Below, piece by piece: positions 38,320 through 49,999 of a DNA stretch of 64,000 nt. A program made the translations under genes and the position numbers. Source of the stretch: Clytia hemisphaerica (lineage: Eukaryota > Cnidaria > Hydrozoa > Leptothecata > Clytiidae); NCBI GenBank assembly GCA_902728285.1, contig CACVBU010000354.1:690717-754716 (forward strand), in the 5' to 3' direction. Below the pieces are notes generated by a model. That model saw only the letters and a list, made by a program, of their open reading frames with translations. It ran no database searches and was not told the origin of the DNA. How positions within the stretch are numbered: position 1 is the stretch's first letter; each line of letters starts with the position of its first letter.

Positions 38320-39800
38320 CTTTCCAAGTTAGGAGGGACCTTCCTGAAGGCATTTAACGGTGGTTAGACTAGGCACACAGACAGTCATATAGAAACATTA
38401 TAAAGTGAAAGTATATATAGCTATTAACTCAAAAAGTCTAGCTTCCTGAAGGCACGTCTCTTCATTGTCTGTGCTGCGAACATCTTAATGGCTTCAATCC
38501 TTTCAGCTTGGAGAAAAGATTGCATCATGAAAAAGTTCTATGCTATGCATTTGAAAAACAATTTAGGCGCATTTCAACTTTTCTCGACTGTACGTCTGAA
38601 TGGACCACAATGGCATTCCTTTATTTTTGTTTTGACCAACAACATAGAAGATTTTGCTTGAGAAGTGCAATCACAGCGTAGGCAATTGGAGCCCAGGCCT
38701 TAACTAGGATTGGTTTCTATTTCACCCTATTTAAGATGGCGCAGAACTTTTTCATAAATTTTAAAATACACAGTATCCTCTTGACTATTGTTTATTAGGC
38801 AAAGTAGCAGTAGAGAATTGTTGAAATATAGCAGCCAATGAAAAAAAAAACAAGCTATTTCTGATTGGTTCCCTTGTTGATTTATTCACCGCTATATATT
38901 TTGCCTACAATCTAAGATGTCTACGGCATTATCGGAAAAGGTCTATTGTGAATGATCATGACATATATTGTTGTAAGAAAGAAACTAGGAGAAAATAAAC
39001 AAACAAGGAGATATGAAATTCAGTAAGATAATGATACCATAATATTTGAATTATGTTTTTGAAAAGCTTTTCCAGCTTTTCCTTAAATTTAATCAAATTA
39101 TCAAGCTGCATGAATTCTTCAAGTATTTTGTTAATGGAATATGATTATTTTTTCAAGCAATTGCCTCAATCAATCAATCAACCAATCAATAATTAACAAA
39201 AACCAATTAATTATTCCTGATTGTTTTTATGCTTCAATCTTTAAAGCATTAAAAGCTTTAAAAGTGCATGGCATGACCTTTCAGTGGGGGCATTTAGGAT
39301 AGTGAAAGCTATGACTAGTTGTAATAATTAAAACTGACAACGGAATTAATTGTAGAAAAGATTATTTTATTAGTTCGTTGAATGTATTCAATTCAAGTAA
39401 TGTACAATATGGCAATTCCTAAATAGTAGTTTCCTCTCAATCAATAAAGACTTTTGAGTACATCATCTTTTTTAGATGAAATTCGATCGACCCGTCCGAT
39501 GGTTGGTTAACATTGACCCAGCCTCTCCCCATTGATTGATTAATGATTTACTGAAAAAAAGGAAATCAAAATAAGTCGATATCATGGAGTTTAAAGTTCG
39601 AAAGGCGTGAGAGAAATCACTTGCATCGAAGAAAATTAATTCTGAAAATAACGTAGCCCTAGTTAGCCCAGCCCATTTTTAAAATTTTGCAGAATTAATA
39701 AAGGAACACTCAAATTTTTTTGTGCACGCAGGAAGCAGGAGAGGGAGAAAGTTGTTTTATCTTGAGTTCAAAAATACATTTTGAGCAAACGGCAGGAGAT

Positions 39801-39898
39801 TACCTAAACGGAACTAATTTTTGCGGAATTAATGTTCGGGTCAGACACCCAAAAATGCTAAAATTAATTCCGCCAAAATTGCTTCCCTTAAGGTAATA
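39801..39898. repeat. Short TTACCT/AAGGTAA foldback next to TCTP
   Basis: GATTACCTAAACGGAACTAA..TTTTTGCGGAATTAAT is mirrored by TTAATTCCGCCAAAATT..CTTAAGGTAATA. It is related to the TACCTTAAG MITE family and lies directly downstream of the TCTP coding end, probably in its last intron or 3' UTR. Confidence 0.6.
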
Positions 39899-39983
39899 AA
39901 TCCTAATGAAACCCGCCATGAAAATTAAGCAGATTATTTCGACTGTATTCGAAGAATTTACTCAAAGGAAATGTCAAACTTAC

Positions 39984-42900
39984 ACATTTTTCTTCACGGA
40001 CACCATCCTTCCACACAATAATTTCGCAAACATCGCCTACTTGATCACCTTTCTTACTATCAGAATTGATAGTTTTATGTGGGATAGGTGCTCCGTCGCA
40101 ATCAAAACCGTCGTCTTCAGCAGCATACCATTGATAAGTACCGAAGTCACCGATTATTTCCATAGCCTTCTTTTGCATTGCCGATTTAACGTGATCAAGG
40201 CGGTCTGGAGATTCCTCTTTTACAAAGCCAGTAATCTTTTTACAATAGGCAGAAAATTTGCCTTTGAAATCTTTCTTGGAAGCAATTGGGACATTCTCTT
40301 CTAGTTTGCATGAGTTGACAAGGCTTGAAACAATTGCAACATGGACTTCAGCAGCTTCCTCATCTCCACCCTCAGCAGATTTGTTTCCTAACAGGGAAAA
40401 TGAGATAGGATTGTGTTTGATGAGGTAGATACTCACTAATATAATTGGCATATTGGTGAAACAAGACTATTTCGAATCTGGAAAAATAAATGAGATATTT
40501 TCTTATTAAAAATGTACCATGTGTGACACAAAATGTATAGCGAGGTCTGATAGCACATAAAAACGTAAGAATACTTCAGATGGTGATAAAATCGTGAAAT
40601 TTGGCACAGATGATCCTTAAAGGGTCTAAAACTTAATTTTAAACAGTAACCTTCAGTAATACCAAATTTTGTCACCTGGCCACCTGCCAGATGACGTCAT
40701 CAGGTGGCTGGGCAAACAATTTCTTTTGAAAATATTCAAAATCTGATGGTTGCAGCGGAAAAAGCATGAAATGCTGATGAAAATTGAGGTATAAAGCATG
40801 CCTTATCTTAATCTTCCTATTAAAAGTTATGAGGGTTGAAAGTTTTATGATGACGTCATCACAAGCCTTTCCGGCGAAACTAAAAACCTCTTAATATTGG
40901 AACGAACTGACCAAATTTGAAGTTTTATACATGGATCATGAATGTGGGTAGAGGATATAACAATTTTTGGAAATTTACCCCCGGACATGACTTTTGACCC
41001 CCTTGACATTTAAAATTACTCTCAAACAGAGCCAAATTACCCAAAAACAGAACCAGTTTATCACCCCGGGACAAGGCAAATTTTGTATATTTTTCACTAC
41101 AGTATGTGGCCCCCACAACGGCGATCAAATTTAAAATTTCTCTCAAAGCTAGGGGAAAAGAGGTTTTACAAGAATTTTTCTTGCATGCAAAACTTTAACA
41201 TCTCTATTTTATTTCCCGACAGTTCTTTTTCAAAATTTTCAATTTCAACAATATTATTCAATCGCTTAAAGATAGGTAGCTTTTTTCTAATGGCCCCCAA
41301 AACAGAGGTTTGCAATTTTAGCGATTTCTCGAGATATCTTTAAGATATCAATACAAAATTTTGACCGTAGTTTTGAAATGTGATTTAGAGGGTTTTGGGC
41401 ATAAATTTGTTTGATAAATTTTTTACAGTATACCCCTGGTTGTCAAAATGCAGGTTTGGGGCCCCCAAAACGGAGGTATAGTTAAAATCAAATTATTAAG
41501 CCCAGTGGTAATAGGAGGAAAAACTATGAACATATTTGTGTTTACCCTTAAATTTACAACCTGATAGATGTAAAATTTAAGATTTTTATGAAATATTTCA
41601 AGATGTTCGATATTGCAAAGTCCAAACTGAAAATTTAGAAATTTTCAAAATGACAATTTAGATTTAACAACGTCTTAATCAAGTTTTTGAAAATCAATGT
41701 CTTTTGAAAATAGTTGCATTCATGAATGGAAAAAGCTGTGAAAATTTGAGAAGAAAAGCTTCACTGAAACTGAAAATATTAAGCTTTAAAGATATTTTTC
41801 TCCTATATTTTGCAGAAAAATGACAGAATTTGCCATTTTTGCTGATTCAGCGAAAATTTTTATATATGATGTTAATTTTTTGCTATAAGCTATTAACTCA
41901 ACCTGATAGGAATGGAATTCCAAGACATTTTGCTGTTTCTCATATTTAGAATTTTCGGTTTTATCAATGCTGATTCTAGGCTCCCAAAATACTGGTTGAC
42001 CTTTAAGATGCTATATCTTTTACCCATCCTCTGAAGTCACAGATGTATCTGCATTTTCTGCACGTCATTAGGTGTAGAAAGTTTCCAATACCCCATTTTC
42101 ATAACTTATTTTCAATATCAAAGGAGCTAGAGTGAGTTATATGCAATTTTTATCTAATTTTGGTGTTAAAATATCTCCTTCATACGCAAATATGTTATTT
42201 TGAATCTGTCTCAAACCATCAAAAACATGCTCACTTTTTAGTATAACCATCATTCTTTCTAAATAAACAAAAATCGTTCAATTCTAATAAATCTACAAGT
42301 CAGAATCCTCATTTTAATGACAACCTCCGTTTTGGGGGCCGTCTCCGTTTTGGGGGCCATATACTGTACACTGGACACTATCCTCCACTCCCATGTACAA
42401 AAAAGTTCTGGAAGAGCCCCTGTTCAGACACCCATTCAAAATTAAATAACAAAATGTACCTCCAATGGCTGATTCATCAATTTCATTAGATGAAGCTTCA
42501 ATTTTGCCTTTCACAATGTAGTAGGCATCATCAACTAATTCATATTTGCTTGCATCTGTGAAGATTTCTTTACCTAAAAATAGAAATGATTAGGCATCAA
42601 TTAGGAATCGAATCAAGGATTCACAGTGGAACCATTCAAAAGTACTTTTGTTCAGAGGGATTTCTTCTGAATTCTTTCCAAGGGAAGGGAGAAATAATCG
42701 AGAAAAAAAGTACTGTATTACGTTTTTCGATTTTAAGAGGGGCGTTTAAAAGAAGGGGGCGTTTATTGAATTATTGAATCGAAAACTGCTCTGGTTACGA
42801 GAAATGACTAAAATCTTCCTTTTCAAACCCAATCAACGCTGGTATTGAAGTATTAAAGACACAAGTTTCTAATAAACGCCGCTTGCCTAGAGGGGGCGTT

Positions 42901-45900
42901 CATTAAAAGGGGCGTTTATGAAATAATTTTCCTTTTAGGAAGGGTATTTAAAAGAATCAATCTCAATAGGTAAAAATTTAGATTTCAAAAGTTATGACTT
43001 AAATTTTACATGTGATTTTGGTCAATCATGACCCTCTCACCCCCTAAAAATGTCAAATTTCAACGTCATCAAATCGAAAAACAATTTACACCATTCGAAA
43101 GCTCGTAAAAAACTATATAGAAGACAATTAAACGGGTATATATATTCAATTTCTCAGCCTAACTTGAGAAAATTGAGATCATAATTCCTTATAAAATGAA
43201 GCATTTTTTCACCTTATAAAATGAAGCATTTTTTCAAAAATGACGTCATAGAAGAGCTTTTCTTATTCAAATTTTTACTTATTAAGATTGATGTAATTTG
43301 AAATCTACATCAAAATACGCTTCGAATGGTATATGAAACTTTGAAATTTTGCAACATCAATTTCTCACTTTTGCTTGTCATCAATTAATAAATTATTCTC
43401 GGACACGTCCAGTAATGATTTTTAAACAAGCCGAGTAAATTTTTCTGACTCTCTAAACTATAAAGATTTCATAATAAATACTCAATATTTGTCCCTCGAA
43501 TTTTCACTTATTCACTTTTTTGATGTCATCAGCTGCCTGTCTATCTTCAACCAGACGTCCGCGCTCGATAGGATCGATCATCGAAACGGCTCGATGATGG
43601 ATGGATATGTGATCGATGGATTAACTTAACGATCCGGATAGGAGATCGATGGAAGATTCAGCCATTAAAAAGTGTTGAGTATCGATCCTTCGTTGATACA
43701 TTATCGAGCTAGTATTTCAATTGAGTATACCGATTCGTCATCAATCGTTAATCGATTTCGCAAATCGAGTAGGAGTCGATAGGGTTGATAAGATTGATAA
43801 ATAATCAATAACTAATCATAAGCTTCAAAAAATCTTGAGTATCGATCCTCTAGGCTAGCAACTCCAGAAGATTTTTCAAGTTTTAATTTTTTTTTCAAAA
43901 TCTATCCTATATTGTAGAGCTTTGAAAAAGAAAGAAAATGAGGGGTCATAGGCCTCCAGAGGATAAGTGGTTGTAAAGATATTCAAATTTTAGTGTCAAA
44001 AATTTGACTAAAAATGTCAAAAAAAAGGTTAGGAAAATAGCTTGGAAAAACGGTTAGTGTAAAACGCAGGTCACAGGTCACAGGTCAGTGATGACAGGTT
44101 GACTCTAATCAATGTCATTGCAGAGGAAAATGTTTGGAAAACACAAAGAATTATCAAAAACATAATTCTCAAGCAATTTCATCCATATAAAACCATTTCG
44201 AACATCAAAATTTAACCATGTGCTTTTATCGATCTTTCGCAGTTTGCGCCGTGTATAACGCAGACCAGAAAATATTTAAAACCATATTATACGTATAACA
44301 GGTATATTACATATTGTAATGTTTGTAATGTTATATGATGGTTACATATAATAAAACACATCGCTCTAAAACTACTTTCTCAGGGAACTCATGAGCTTCT
44401 GATTGGTGTAATTTTATATCCAGCCATATGGCCGATGAAAGTCACATGTGAGTTTACCGTCGGCCGCCCGCATCTCTAAAAAGCACCCGCATGAAAATTT
44501 CATTATTTCGATGAACTGCTCAAAATTTCATTATTTCTATATTTCTTTACAACTACAACCTCCATTGTTGTTAAAATCGTCTCTACGCAGGATTCCCTCT
44601 ACGCATGACCTTTTTCCCAGAGTAAACACGGGTAAACAAAGAAGATTTTTTACAGAAAATGTGACCGCCCTCAATCCTACAACTACAGCGGGCGTCACGC
44701 CCATCAATCTGCCTAACCGCCCTGGCGGCCATTTTAGTTTTTTGCCAAATCTAGCGCCACTGTAGCAATCGATCTTTATTTTTCGTTCGCAAAACATGCG
44801 TAGGGTTGAAGCGAAGCAAAATTTTTTATTTTGAGAGAGAATGGTTAGCAGAAATGGTGGATAAGGTGCTGTTGGGAAAATAATGAATAATGAATTTAAA
44901 TGAAATCATGCCGCATCTATTTTCGGGTAAGTTGACGACGGTAAACTCACATGTAACTTACATCATGTTATCATCACATTCGGCATGCTAAATATTTTTG
45001 GTGTTTTTCTCTTGTAAGACATGAAATTTTGTAATTCTGTCAATATTTTTGTCAAAAATTGTCATTAAGTCATTAAAATAACAATTGAATGATTAATTAG
45101 TTTCATCCTTCTAAAACCACTCTCTTAGGGACCTTGCAAGCTTCTGATTGGTGCCATTTTAAATCCATTCACACCATCCACATCACATTTTGTATAATAA
45201 ATATTTTTCGTGTTTTCGTCTTTTCTTGCATCAGATTTTATGATTCTGTTAATATTTTTGTCAAAAATTGTCATTAAGCAGCATTAAGACATTAAAATAA
45301 TAATTGAATAATTAATTAGTTCCAACTTTCTAAAACCACTCTCTTAGGGACCTTGCAAGCTTCTGTATGGTGCCATTTTTTATCCATTCACACCATCCAC
45401 ATCACATTTTGTATATATAATAAATATTTTTCGTGCTTTTGTCTTGTTAGGCATCATATTTTATGATTTTGTCATTAATTTTGTAAGTAAGTGTCACTAT
45501 ACATGAAAATGAAAGAACTAGAATTAGCGATTGTGATTTTTGAATTCCTCACCCTTTTTCTGATAAACATACAAAGTTTCAGCCTCCAAATACATTTTCC
45601 TCCGTTTCCAGACACATTTGTTTTTCGATAGTTGCAAAAAAATTTTCTCCCGTCGGCAAACAATTTTCAAAATGTTGCAAAACGTTCGGCATTTTACCAA
45701 TTGGCCGTCTAGCCTGTGTCCACAGTGTTATATACCGCTGGAAAGCTAAGATCACGGGCTTTCATTTAGTAAAAACCGGAACGCTTTAGCATACATAGAA
45801 GAAAAGTTCCAAGGGTTCAAAGTTCACGGAAAAATGAAACATTTGGTTTGACGTCAACGAAAGTTGCATGACTTCTGGAGTCGCTATCTAGGCGGTCATC

Positions 45901-46615
45901 GAAAAATTGTTCTATTCGTGTCACCCGCCCGCATGAAATTTTCCGCTGATTTTCCTGTGCGGAGATGCGGAAAAAAATCTGGGAAAAGCAATTTGTTCTT
46001 TTAAAGTATAGCTTTTTTCTCAATTCCTCTGACGACTATTGAAAAATTGTTTTGCTCGCGTTACCACCCGTCCCTGAGTTAGTGGCGTGATTAAAAAAAA
46101 CCTGGGAATGTTTTTAACCGCCCGTCCGCCCGCATGCATTTTTAACACCCATTGCGATGCGAACAGAGCATTTTTTCGATGACCGCCCTATCGATCTCCT
46201 ATCCGGATTGTTAAGTAATCCATCGATCACATATCGATCCGTCATCGAGCTGTTCCGATAATCGATCCTATCGAGCGGGGATGTCTGGTTGAATGAATCA
46301 ATTTTCGACATCAACAACACAGGACTATCATCGTGATGGTGATAGAAACACCGAAACATCTAGATATAACGATGTTTTTTATTCAACTTTTCTTATCAGA
46401 TTAGTCATATCTTGACTTTAAACGAAAGGAAGAATCTGGGAATTTTGCTCAGGAACATGGAAAGAATATGCCAAATTATATCAAACCATCACAGCCCACT
46501 TTTAGATTGTAATAAAGCAGCCAAAATTTTGGTTGAAATGGAAAAATTTTCGACCCATGAGAATGAAGAAAGGTTGAAAATACATACCTGTGATTTTGCA
46601 AATAAAAAGCTTCAT
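39984..46615 (-). CDS. TPT1: Translationally controlled tumour protein (TCTP)
   Basis: Coding exons (minus): 46615-46588, 42573-42460 and 40387-39984, GT-AG and in phase, giving 182 residues up to the C-terminal Cys. TCTP is a small, abundant cytosolic protein with an Mss4-like fold, tied to growth control and anti-apoptosis. Exon 1 (MKLFICKITG) was located by its phase-1 donor and fits the usual beta-strand start. Exon 2 gives KEIFTDASKYELVDDAYYIV and ends in DESAIGG, joining to NKSAEGGDEE in exon 3 to recreate the TCTP signature IGGNxSAE. Exon 3 carries the acidic loop, the long helical hairpin, FGTYQWYAAEDD and a final KDGVREEKC, the family's conserved end. A GTAAGT donor follows the Cys codon directly, so the stop codon probably lies in a further exon. 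Without that splice the frame would add 22 residues. Introns 1 (~4.0 kb) and 2 (~2.1 kb) are filled with transposon relics. Confidence 0.92.
41100..42366. mobile_element. Non-autonomous Tc1/mariner-like element, copy 2
   Basis: Inverted copy of 7215-8474, with ends CAGTATGTGGCCCCC and GGGGGCCATATACTG and flanking TA on both sides. It lies in TCTP intron 2. The right end carries an extra tandem CCGTTTTGGGGGCC, and internal GGCCCCCAAAAC units lie near 41293 and 41460. The two copies differ by scattered substitutions and small indels. No transposase frame. Confidence 0.8.
42574..43545 (-). other. Start of TCTP intron 1
   Basis: Contains a GGGGCGTTTA-rich stretch (42735-42920: AGGGGCGTTTAAAAGAAGGG, GGGGGCGTTTATTG, GGGGGCGTTCATTAAAAGGG), a short dispersed repeat. 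Otherwise AT-rich intron. Confidence 0.4.
44364..45480. repeat. Three tandem ~215-bp units, the first split by a MITE
   Basis: CTAAAACYACTYTCTYAGGGA..GCTTCTGATTGGTG is the start of units at about 44364, 45111 and 45330. Each continues through CATCACATT..ATATTTTT..GTGTTTT and GTCAAAAATTGTCATTAAG. Removing 44431-44964 restores a first unit of the same length (about 213 bp), so the MITE entered after the duplication or before copying of the other units. Confidence 0.75.
44431..44964. mobile_element. ~530-bp MITE, copy 2, inside the tandem repeat
   Basis: Same orientation and interior as 17698-18187. Ends GCCGATGAAAGTCACATGTG..GTTTACC and GGTAAAC..CACATGTAACTTACATC are inverted. Encodes nothing recognisable; the 105- and 86-codon frames here are repeat sequence. 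Confidence 0.8.
46035..46190. repeat. Dispersed ~155-bp repeat (also 49690-49850)
   Basis: ATTGTTTTGCTCGCGTT..CCACCCG and TTTGACCGCCCGTCCGCCCG..GCGAACAGAGCATTTTTTCG are shared at both places in the same orientation. A partial third copy lies at 45880-45940. Confidence 0.7.
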
Positions 46616-47056
46616 GATTCCAAAGATTTGGTAGGATTTGTAGTGGAGTTGTTATGCCAGGGTCAGCCAACCTTTTGTCAATGGTCAGAAATCTTGTAAG
46701 GGATTTTAACAGGTTCCGGCTATTGGTAAGATTCACCACTACGGGTGGGCAGTTCTTCGGACTCCAAGGAAAATCTTTGTTTTGATTTTGATTTTGGCTC
46801 TACAGAGCCGGAAGGCATTAGTTAGAGCGACGTACTAGAAGTAGCAGCCCGAAGAGCTAACCAGCCGCATTACATGAAGAGTTGGGCTGGCTGTTACTGC
46901 AAGTGGGAAGTTTAAAAAAAGCCAAAAGGCCAGAAAAGGGAAAAGAAATCAGTATCAAAGACTGACGCAGCAAGCAAAGCTAGATATGTGGTAAAAACGC
47001 CAATATATATTTTATGAATTTGTTTGTTATTAATAGTACCTTTCAAACTTCATATT

Positions 47057-47241
47057 ATAGACCTTTTTTCAAAGAGGCCACCCTGTTGAATAATTATGTA
47101 GTCCAGCAGAAAAACAATGATAAAGCCATGCATAATTATCACAATATGCATGATACAGTAATTATGCATGGCTCTATCATTGTTTTTATGGCTGGACTAC
47201 ATAATTATTCAACAGGATGTCCTCTTTGAAAAAAGGTCTAT
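47057..47241. mobile_element. 185-bp foldback MITE with ~80-bp arms
   Basis: ATAGACCTTTTTTCAAAGAG..ACATAATTATTCAACAGG-type arms are near-perfect inverted copies meeting around ATCACAATATGCATGATA. The ends begin ATAGACCTTTT like the element at 63714-63899, suggesting a related mobilising enzyme. Confidence 0.8.
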
Positions 47242-47340
47242 TATTCCTCTATCTCTCTAAAGAAGGGTGTCATTGAATCATTGAATAAAAGAGGAACTGC
47301 TTCTAATCTTAAATATTTTCATTTTGAAGAATACACCGCT

Positions 47341-48684
47341 ACGACCCTCGACATGGCCCGGGCCTCTTCGGGCCATGTTCGGGCCGAGAGACCCTATCAA
47401 TTCTTTTGGCCCGAACATGACCCGAGTCATTCGGGCCATGTTCGGGCCATGTTAAATGTTAAATTGATTCAGCATGTCCAGTCAAACAAAATAGTACAAA
47501 ATAAGATTTGTCTGTTTTGTTTCTATCGCTCAAAAAAACTTTACAAGCTTCCCGTGGACACGCTTCAGTTTAAAACCGGGACCAGTTTACTAGCAAATAT
47601 TTCCACCCTAAGTATATTTTATTTATAACTATGTTTTCATACCGTAGAGTCGTCTAATCTCGACATACGTCTTGCAATCTCGACACCGGATCTGTAAAAT
47701 AATCAAAACAAACCTTGAATGAAATTCTTGGTATCATTCTTATCGAACAAGTTCATCCATCAAACTAGAAGTTCAGTAAACATTGCAATCCTTTCAATTA
47801 AAAAAACAGCCAAATTATAAGCAGTTTTACACAACACACGAAACGCATGCAAACTTCCTCGTAACTTTCTCGTGTCCATCATTAAAATTTTACAGCTTTA
47901 TTACGCTTCAAGTCACGTGATAAAAATAATTCGCGCGCTTAGCCTGGTTTCCCCTTCCTTATATTTAAAAACACACGCTCTAGGCGCTAACAGGCCGCAC
48001 GCCGTGATTGCCAGTATGGCGGTCACATTAAATTCAAAAGGAAACCGGGTTCTTTTTATTATTTTCGGTTCACGGTAAAAATGTCTACTAAAAAATTCCT
48101 CGCGTGCAAAATGTTGTGTTGTTGTGATTTGGACATCTTCGTTGAAAGTATGCTAATTAGTTTTTAGCGATTACTACATCGTTAAAGTTTTCTTTTCAAA
48201 TATAAGTAATAACACTTCACATTTCTCATATTATATTAACAATCTGTGACGTGATATATATAGAGAGAGTACATTTTAGTGATTGATTGATAACTTTGGT
48301 ATGTATTTGTTTATGTTTGATTTTTTATTTCGAAGACCAGCCTACAGCTATGTCGAGATTGCAAGACGTATGTCGAGATTAGACGACTCTACGGTACCAA
48401 ATAAGACAATTTAATATTTATATGAATTTACAGCATTCATATTTTTAATATAATTAAGAGAAACCAAGTTTTTCTCAAAGAAAATATTAAAATAATTCAG
48501 TCCTGAAATTACACGCCTGTTTAAATCATGTTTTCAAAAATTGGCCCGAGTGTGGCCCGTGCGTGGCCCGCATGTGGCCCGAACACGGCCCGAATTCTCG
48601 GGCCAGCTCGGGCCATACTCGGGCTTTACGCGAATTTCAATAAAAGTTTTGGCCCGAGAATTCTCGGGCCATGTCGAGGGTCGT
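47341..48684. mobile_element. DNA element with ACGACCCTCGACATGG ends and 8-bp target duplication
   Basis: ACGACCCTCGACATGGCCCG opens and CGGGCCATGTCGAGGGTCGT closes the element. ACACCGCT lies directly outside both ends (47333-47340 and 48685-48692), an 8-bp duplication. The subterminal parts are GC-rich GGCCCGA and TTCTCGGGCC palindromes. The middle is occupied by the 753-bp element at 47642-48394. Related one-ended fragments lie at 49143-49345 and 49855-49985. Confidence 0.82.
47642..48394. mobile_element. 753-bp element with perfect 44-bp inverted ends, nested
   Basis: CCGTAGAGTCGTCTAATCTC..GACATACGTCTTGCAATCTCGACA is matched base for base in inverse at the right end, and TA flanks both sides. 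The perfect ends suggest recent movement. It sits inside the 47341-48684 element. The 68-codon frame inside (47872-48078) has no recognisable domain. Confidence 0.85.
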
Positions 48685-49142
48685 ACACCGCTTAGGAGTC
48701 TCGCTATCTTCACGGTACTCCATTGCAGAGGCCGGTAAAAATGGTATGTAAAATGCGCACTTTAGTACTGTGAAAGGTTAGAGGAATGTAAACATTGTGA
48801 ATTTCTTTCTCTCCTTTAAAGATAATTATTTAGATATTTGAACATGATATCAATGATAATTTTATAAGTCTCTCCTGAAAATTTCACAAAAATTCAACAA
48901 GAGGAAAAGAAGTTATGATTAAAAGGAGTTCTTTACATACAGTTTTTCTTATGTTTCCTTATGAGAACCAGATGTTTACCTACCGTTTTTTTATGGAGGA
49001 GAGTGAATTTTTTGTGGTCGCTAAAATCAAAACAATGGAAAATTGGATTGACGCGTGCGCAGTCGACACTCCTAAACGGTGTACGTATTGATGCAAAAAA
49101 GTGAAACATAGAAAAGTTTCATTTTTCATTGCATTAGGACGA

Positions 49143-49985
49143 GCGACCCTCGACATGGCCTGAGAATTCTCGGGCCTCTTCAGGCACGACCCTCGACATG
49201 GACCGAGAATTCTCGGGCCAAAACTTTTATTGGAATGCGCATAAAGCCCGAGGATGGCCCGAGGATGGCCCAAGTTTTCGGGCTGCCAGCGGGCCTCACG
49301 CGGGCCACAAGCGGGCTAACTTTTGAAATCATGATTTAAACCAGACGGTGTCAATCAAACAACTTCGAACAAAAATCGCAATCGAACCAATCGAACGTAA
49401 TCGAACGCGATCGAATAATTGCGATTTGATTGTGGAACGTAATCAAATCTCAATCGAACGGCCGATTCCTGGGTAATATTCGATTGCGTTCGAGTAAGGT
49501 TAGATTGGTTCGATTGATTGTTGACTATGTTCGATTGGTTCGATTGATTGTCAATTACATTGGATTAATCTTCAATTTCGTTCGATTACAATTATGTACG
49601 ATGAGTTTGATTTAGCGCTTAAGTACCATACTAAAGCGAATAAAATCTAATATACATGTACCTTGTTTAAGGTACATCCGTCAATTGCTCTGACGACCAT
49701 CAAAAAATTGTTTTGCTCGCGTTGCCACCCGCCCCTGAGTTTTACTGGCATGATTAAAAAAACCCGGGAATGTTTTGACCGCCCGTCCGCCCGCATGTAT
49801 TTTTAACATCCGTTGCGACGCGAACAGAGCATTTTTTCGATGACCGCCTAATACACGACCCTCGACATGGCACGAGAATTCTCGGGCCAAAACTTTTATT
49901 GGATTGCGCATAAAGCCCGAGGATGGCGGGCGGGCCTCAGCTAACTTTTGAAATCATGATTTAAACCCGCGTGTAATTTCAGGAC
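49143..49985. repeat. Fragments of the ACGACCCTCGACATGG family plus AATCGAAC array
   Basis: Two truncated copies (49143-49345 and 49855-49985) carry CGACCCTCGACATGG and GAGAATTCTCGGGCCAAAAC and end at TTGAAATCATGATTTAAAC, in inverse orientation to 48505-48684. Between them, 49365-49610 is a dense run of AATCGAAC/GTTCGATT units in both orientations, and 49690-49850 is the second copy of the 46035 repeat. Confidence 0.65.
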
Positions 49986-49999
49986 TGCATTTTTGGCAT

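Larger units (their letters stand above)
34387..39320. repeat. Tandem segmental duplication broken by insertions
   Basis: Four blocks occur twice in the same order: GATTTAGCATTGAAAAGCTG (34387 and 36922), CACGAATTACAATATTACTT..AAAATGGCAGACTGG (34780 and 36980), CAATCAATCAAT..ATTATTCCTGATT (35255 and 39165) and AAAGCATTAAAAG..GACCTTTC.GTGGGGGCATTTAG (35315 and 39245). Copy A thus runs about 34387-35395 and copy B about 36922-39320, copy B being longer because of insertions such as 37640-38319. No gene was recognised in either copy. Confidence 0.65.
43546..46294. mobile_element. ~2.75-kb element with CGATAGGATCGAT ends in TCTP intron 1
   Basis: CTTCAACCAGACGTCC..CGCTCGATAGGATCGAT at 43546 and ATCGATCCTATCGAGCGGGG..GTCTGGTTGAATG at 46260-46294 are inverted. 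The arms continue for about 110 bp (TGTGATCGATGGATTA, GATCCGGATAGGAGATCGAT). It contains a tandem repeat and a further MITE but no recognisable transposase. Confidence 0.65.

Noticed and set aside
46412..46699. 95-residue plus-strand open frame
   Set aside because: Antisense to the TCTP first exon, with no recognisable domain; judged a chance frame.
47872..48078. 68-codon open frame inside the 753-bp element
   Set aside because: Too short for a transposase and no catalytic motif; probably chance.
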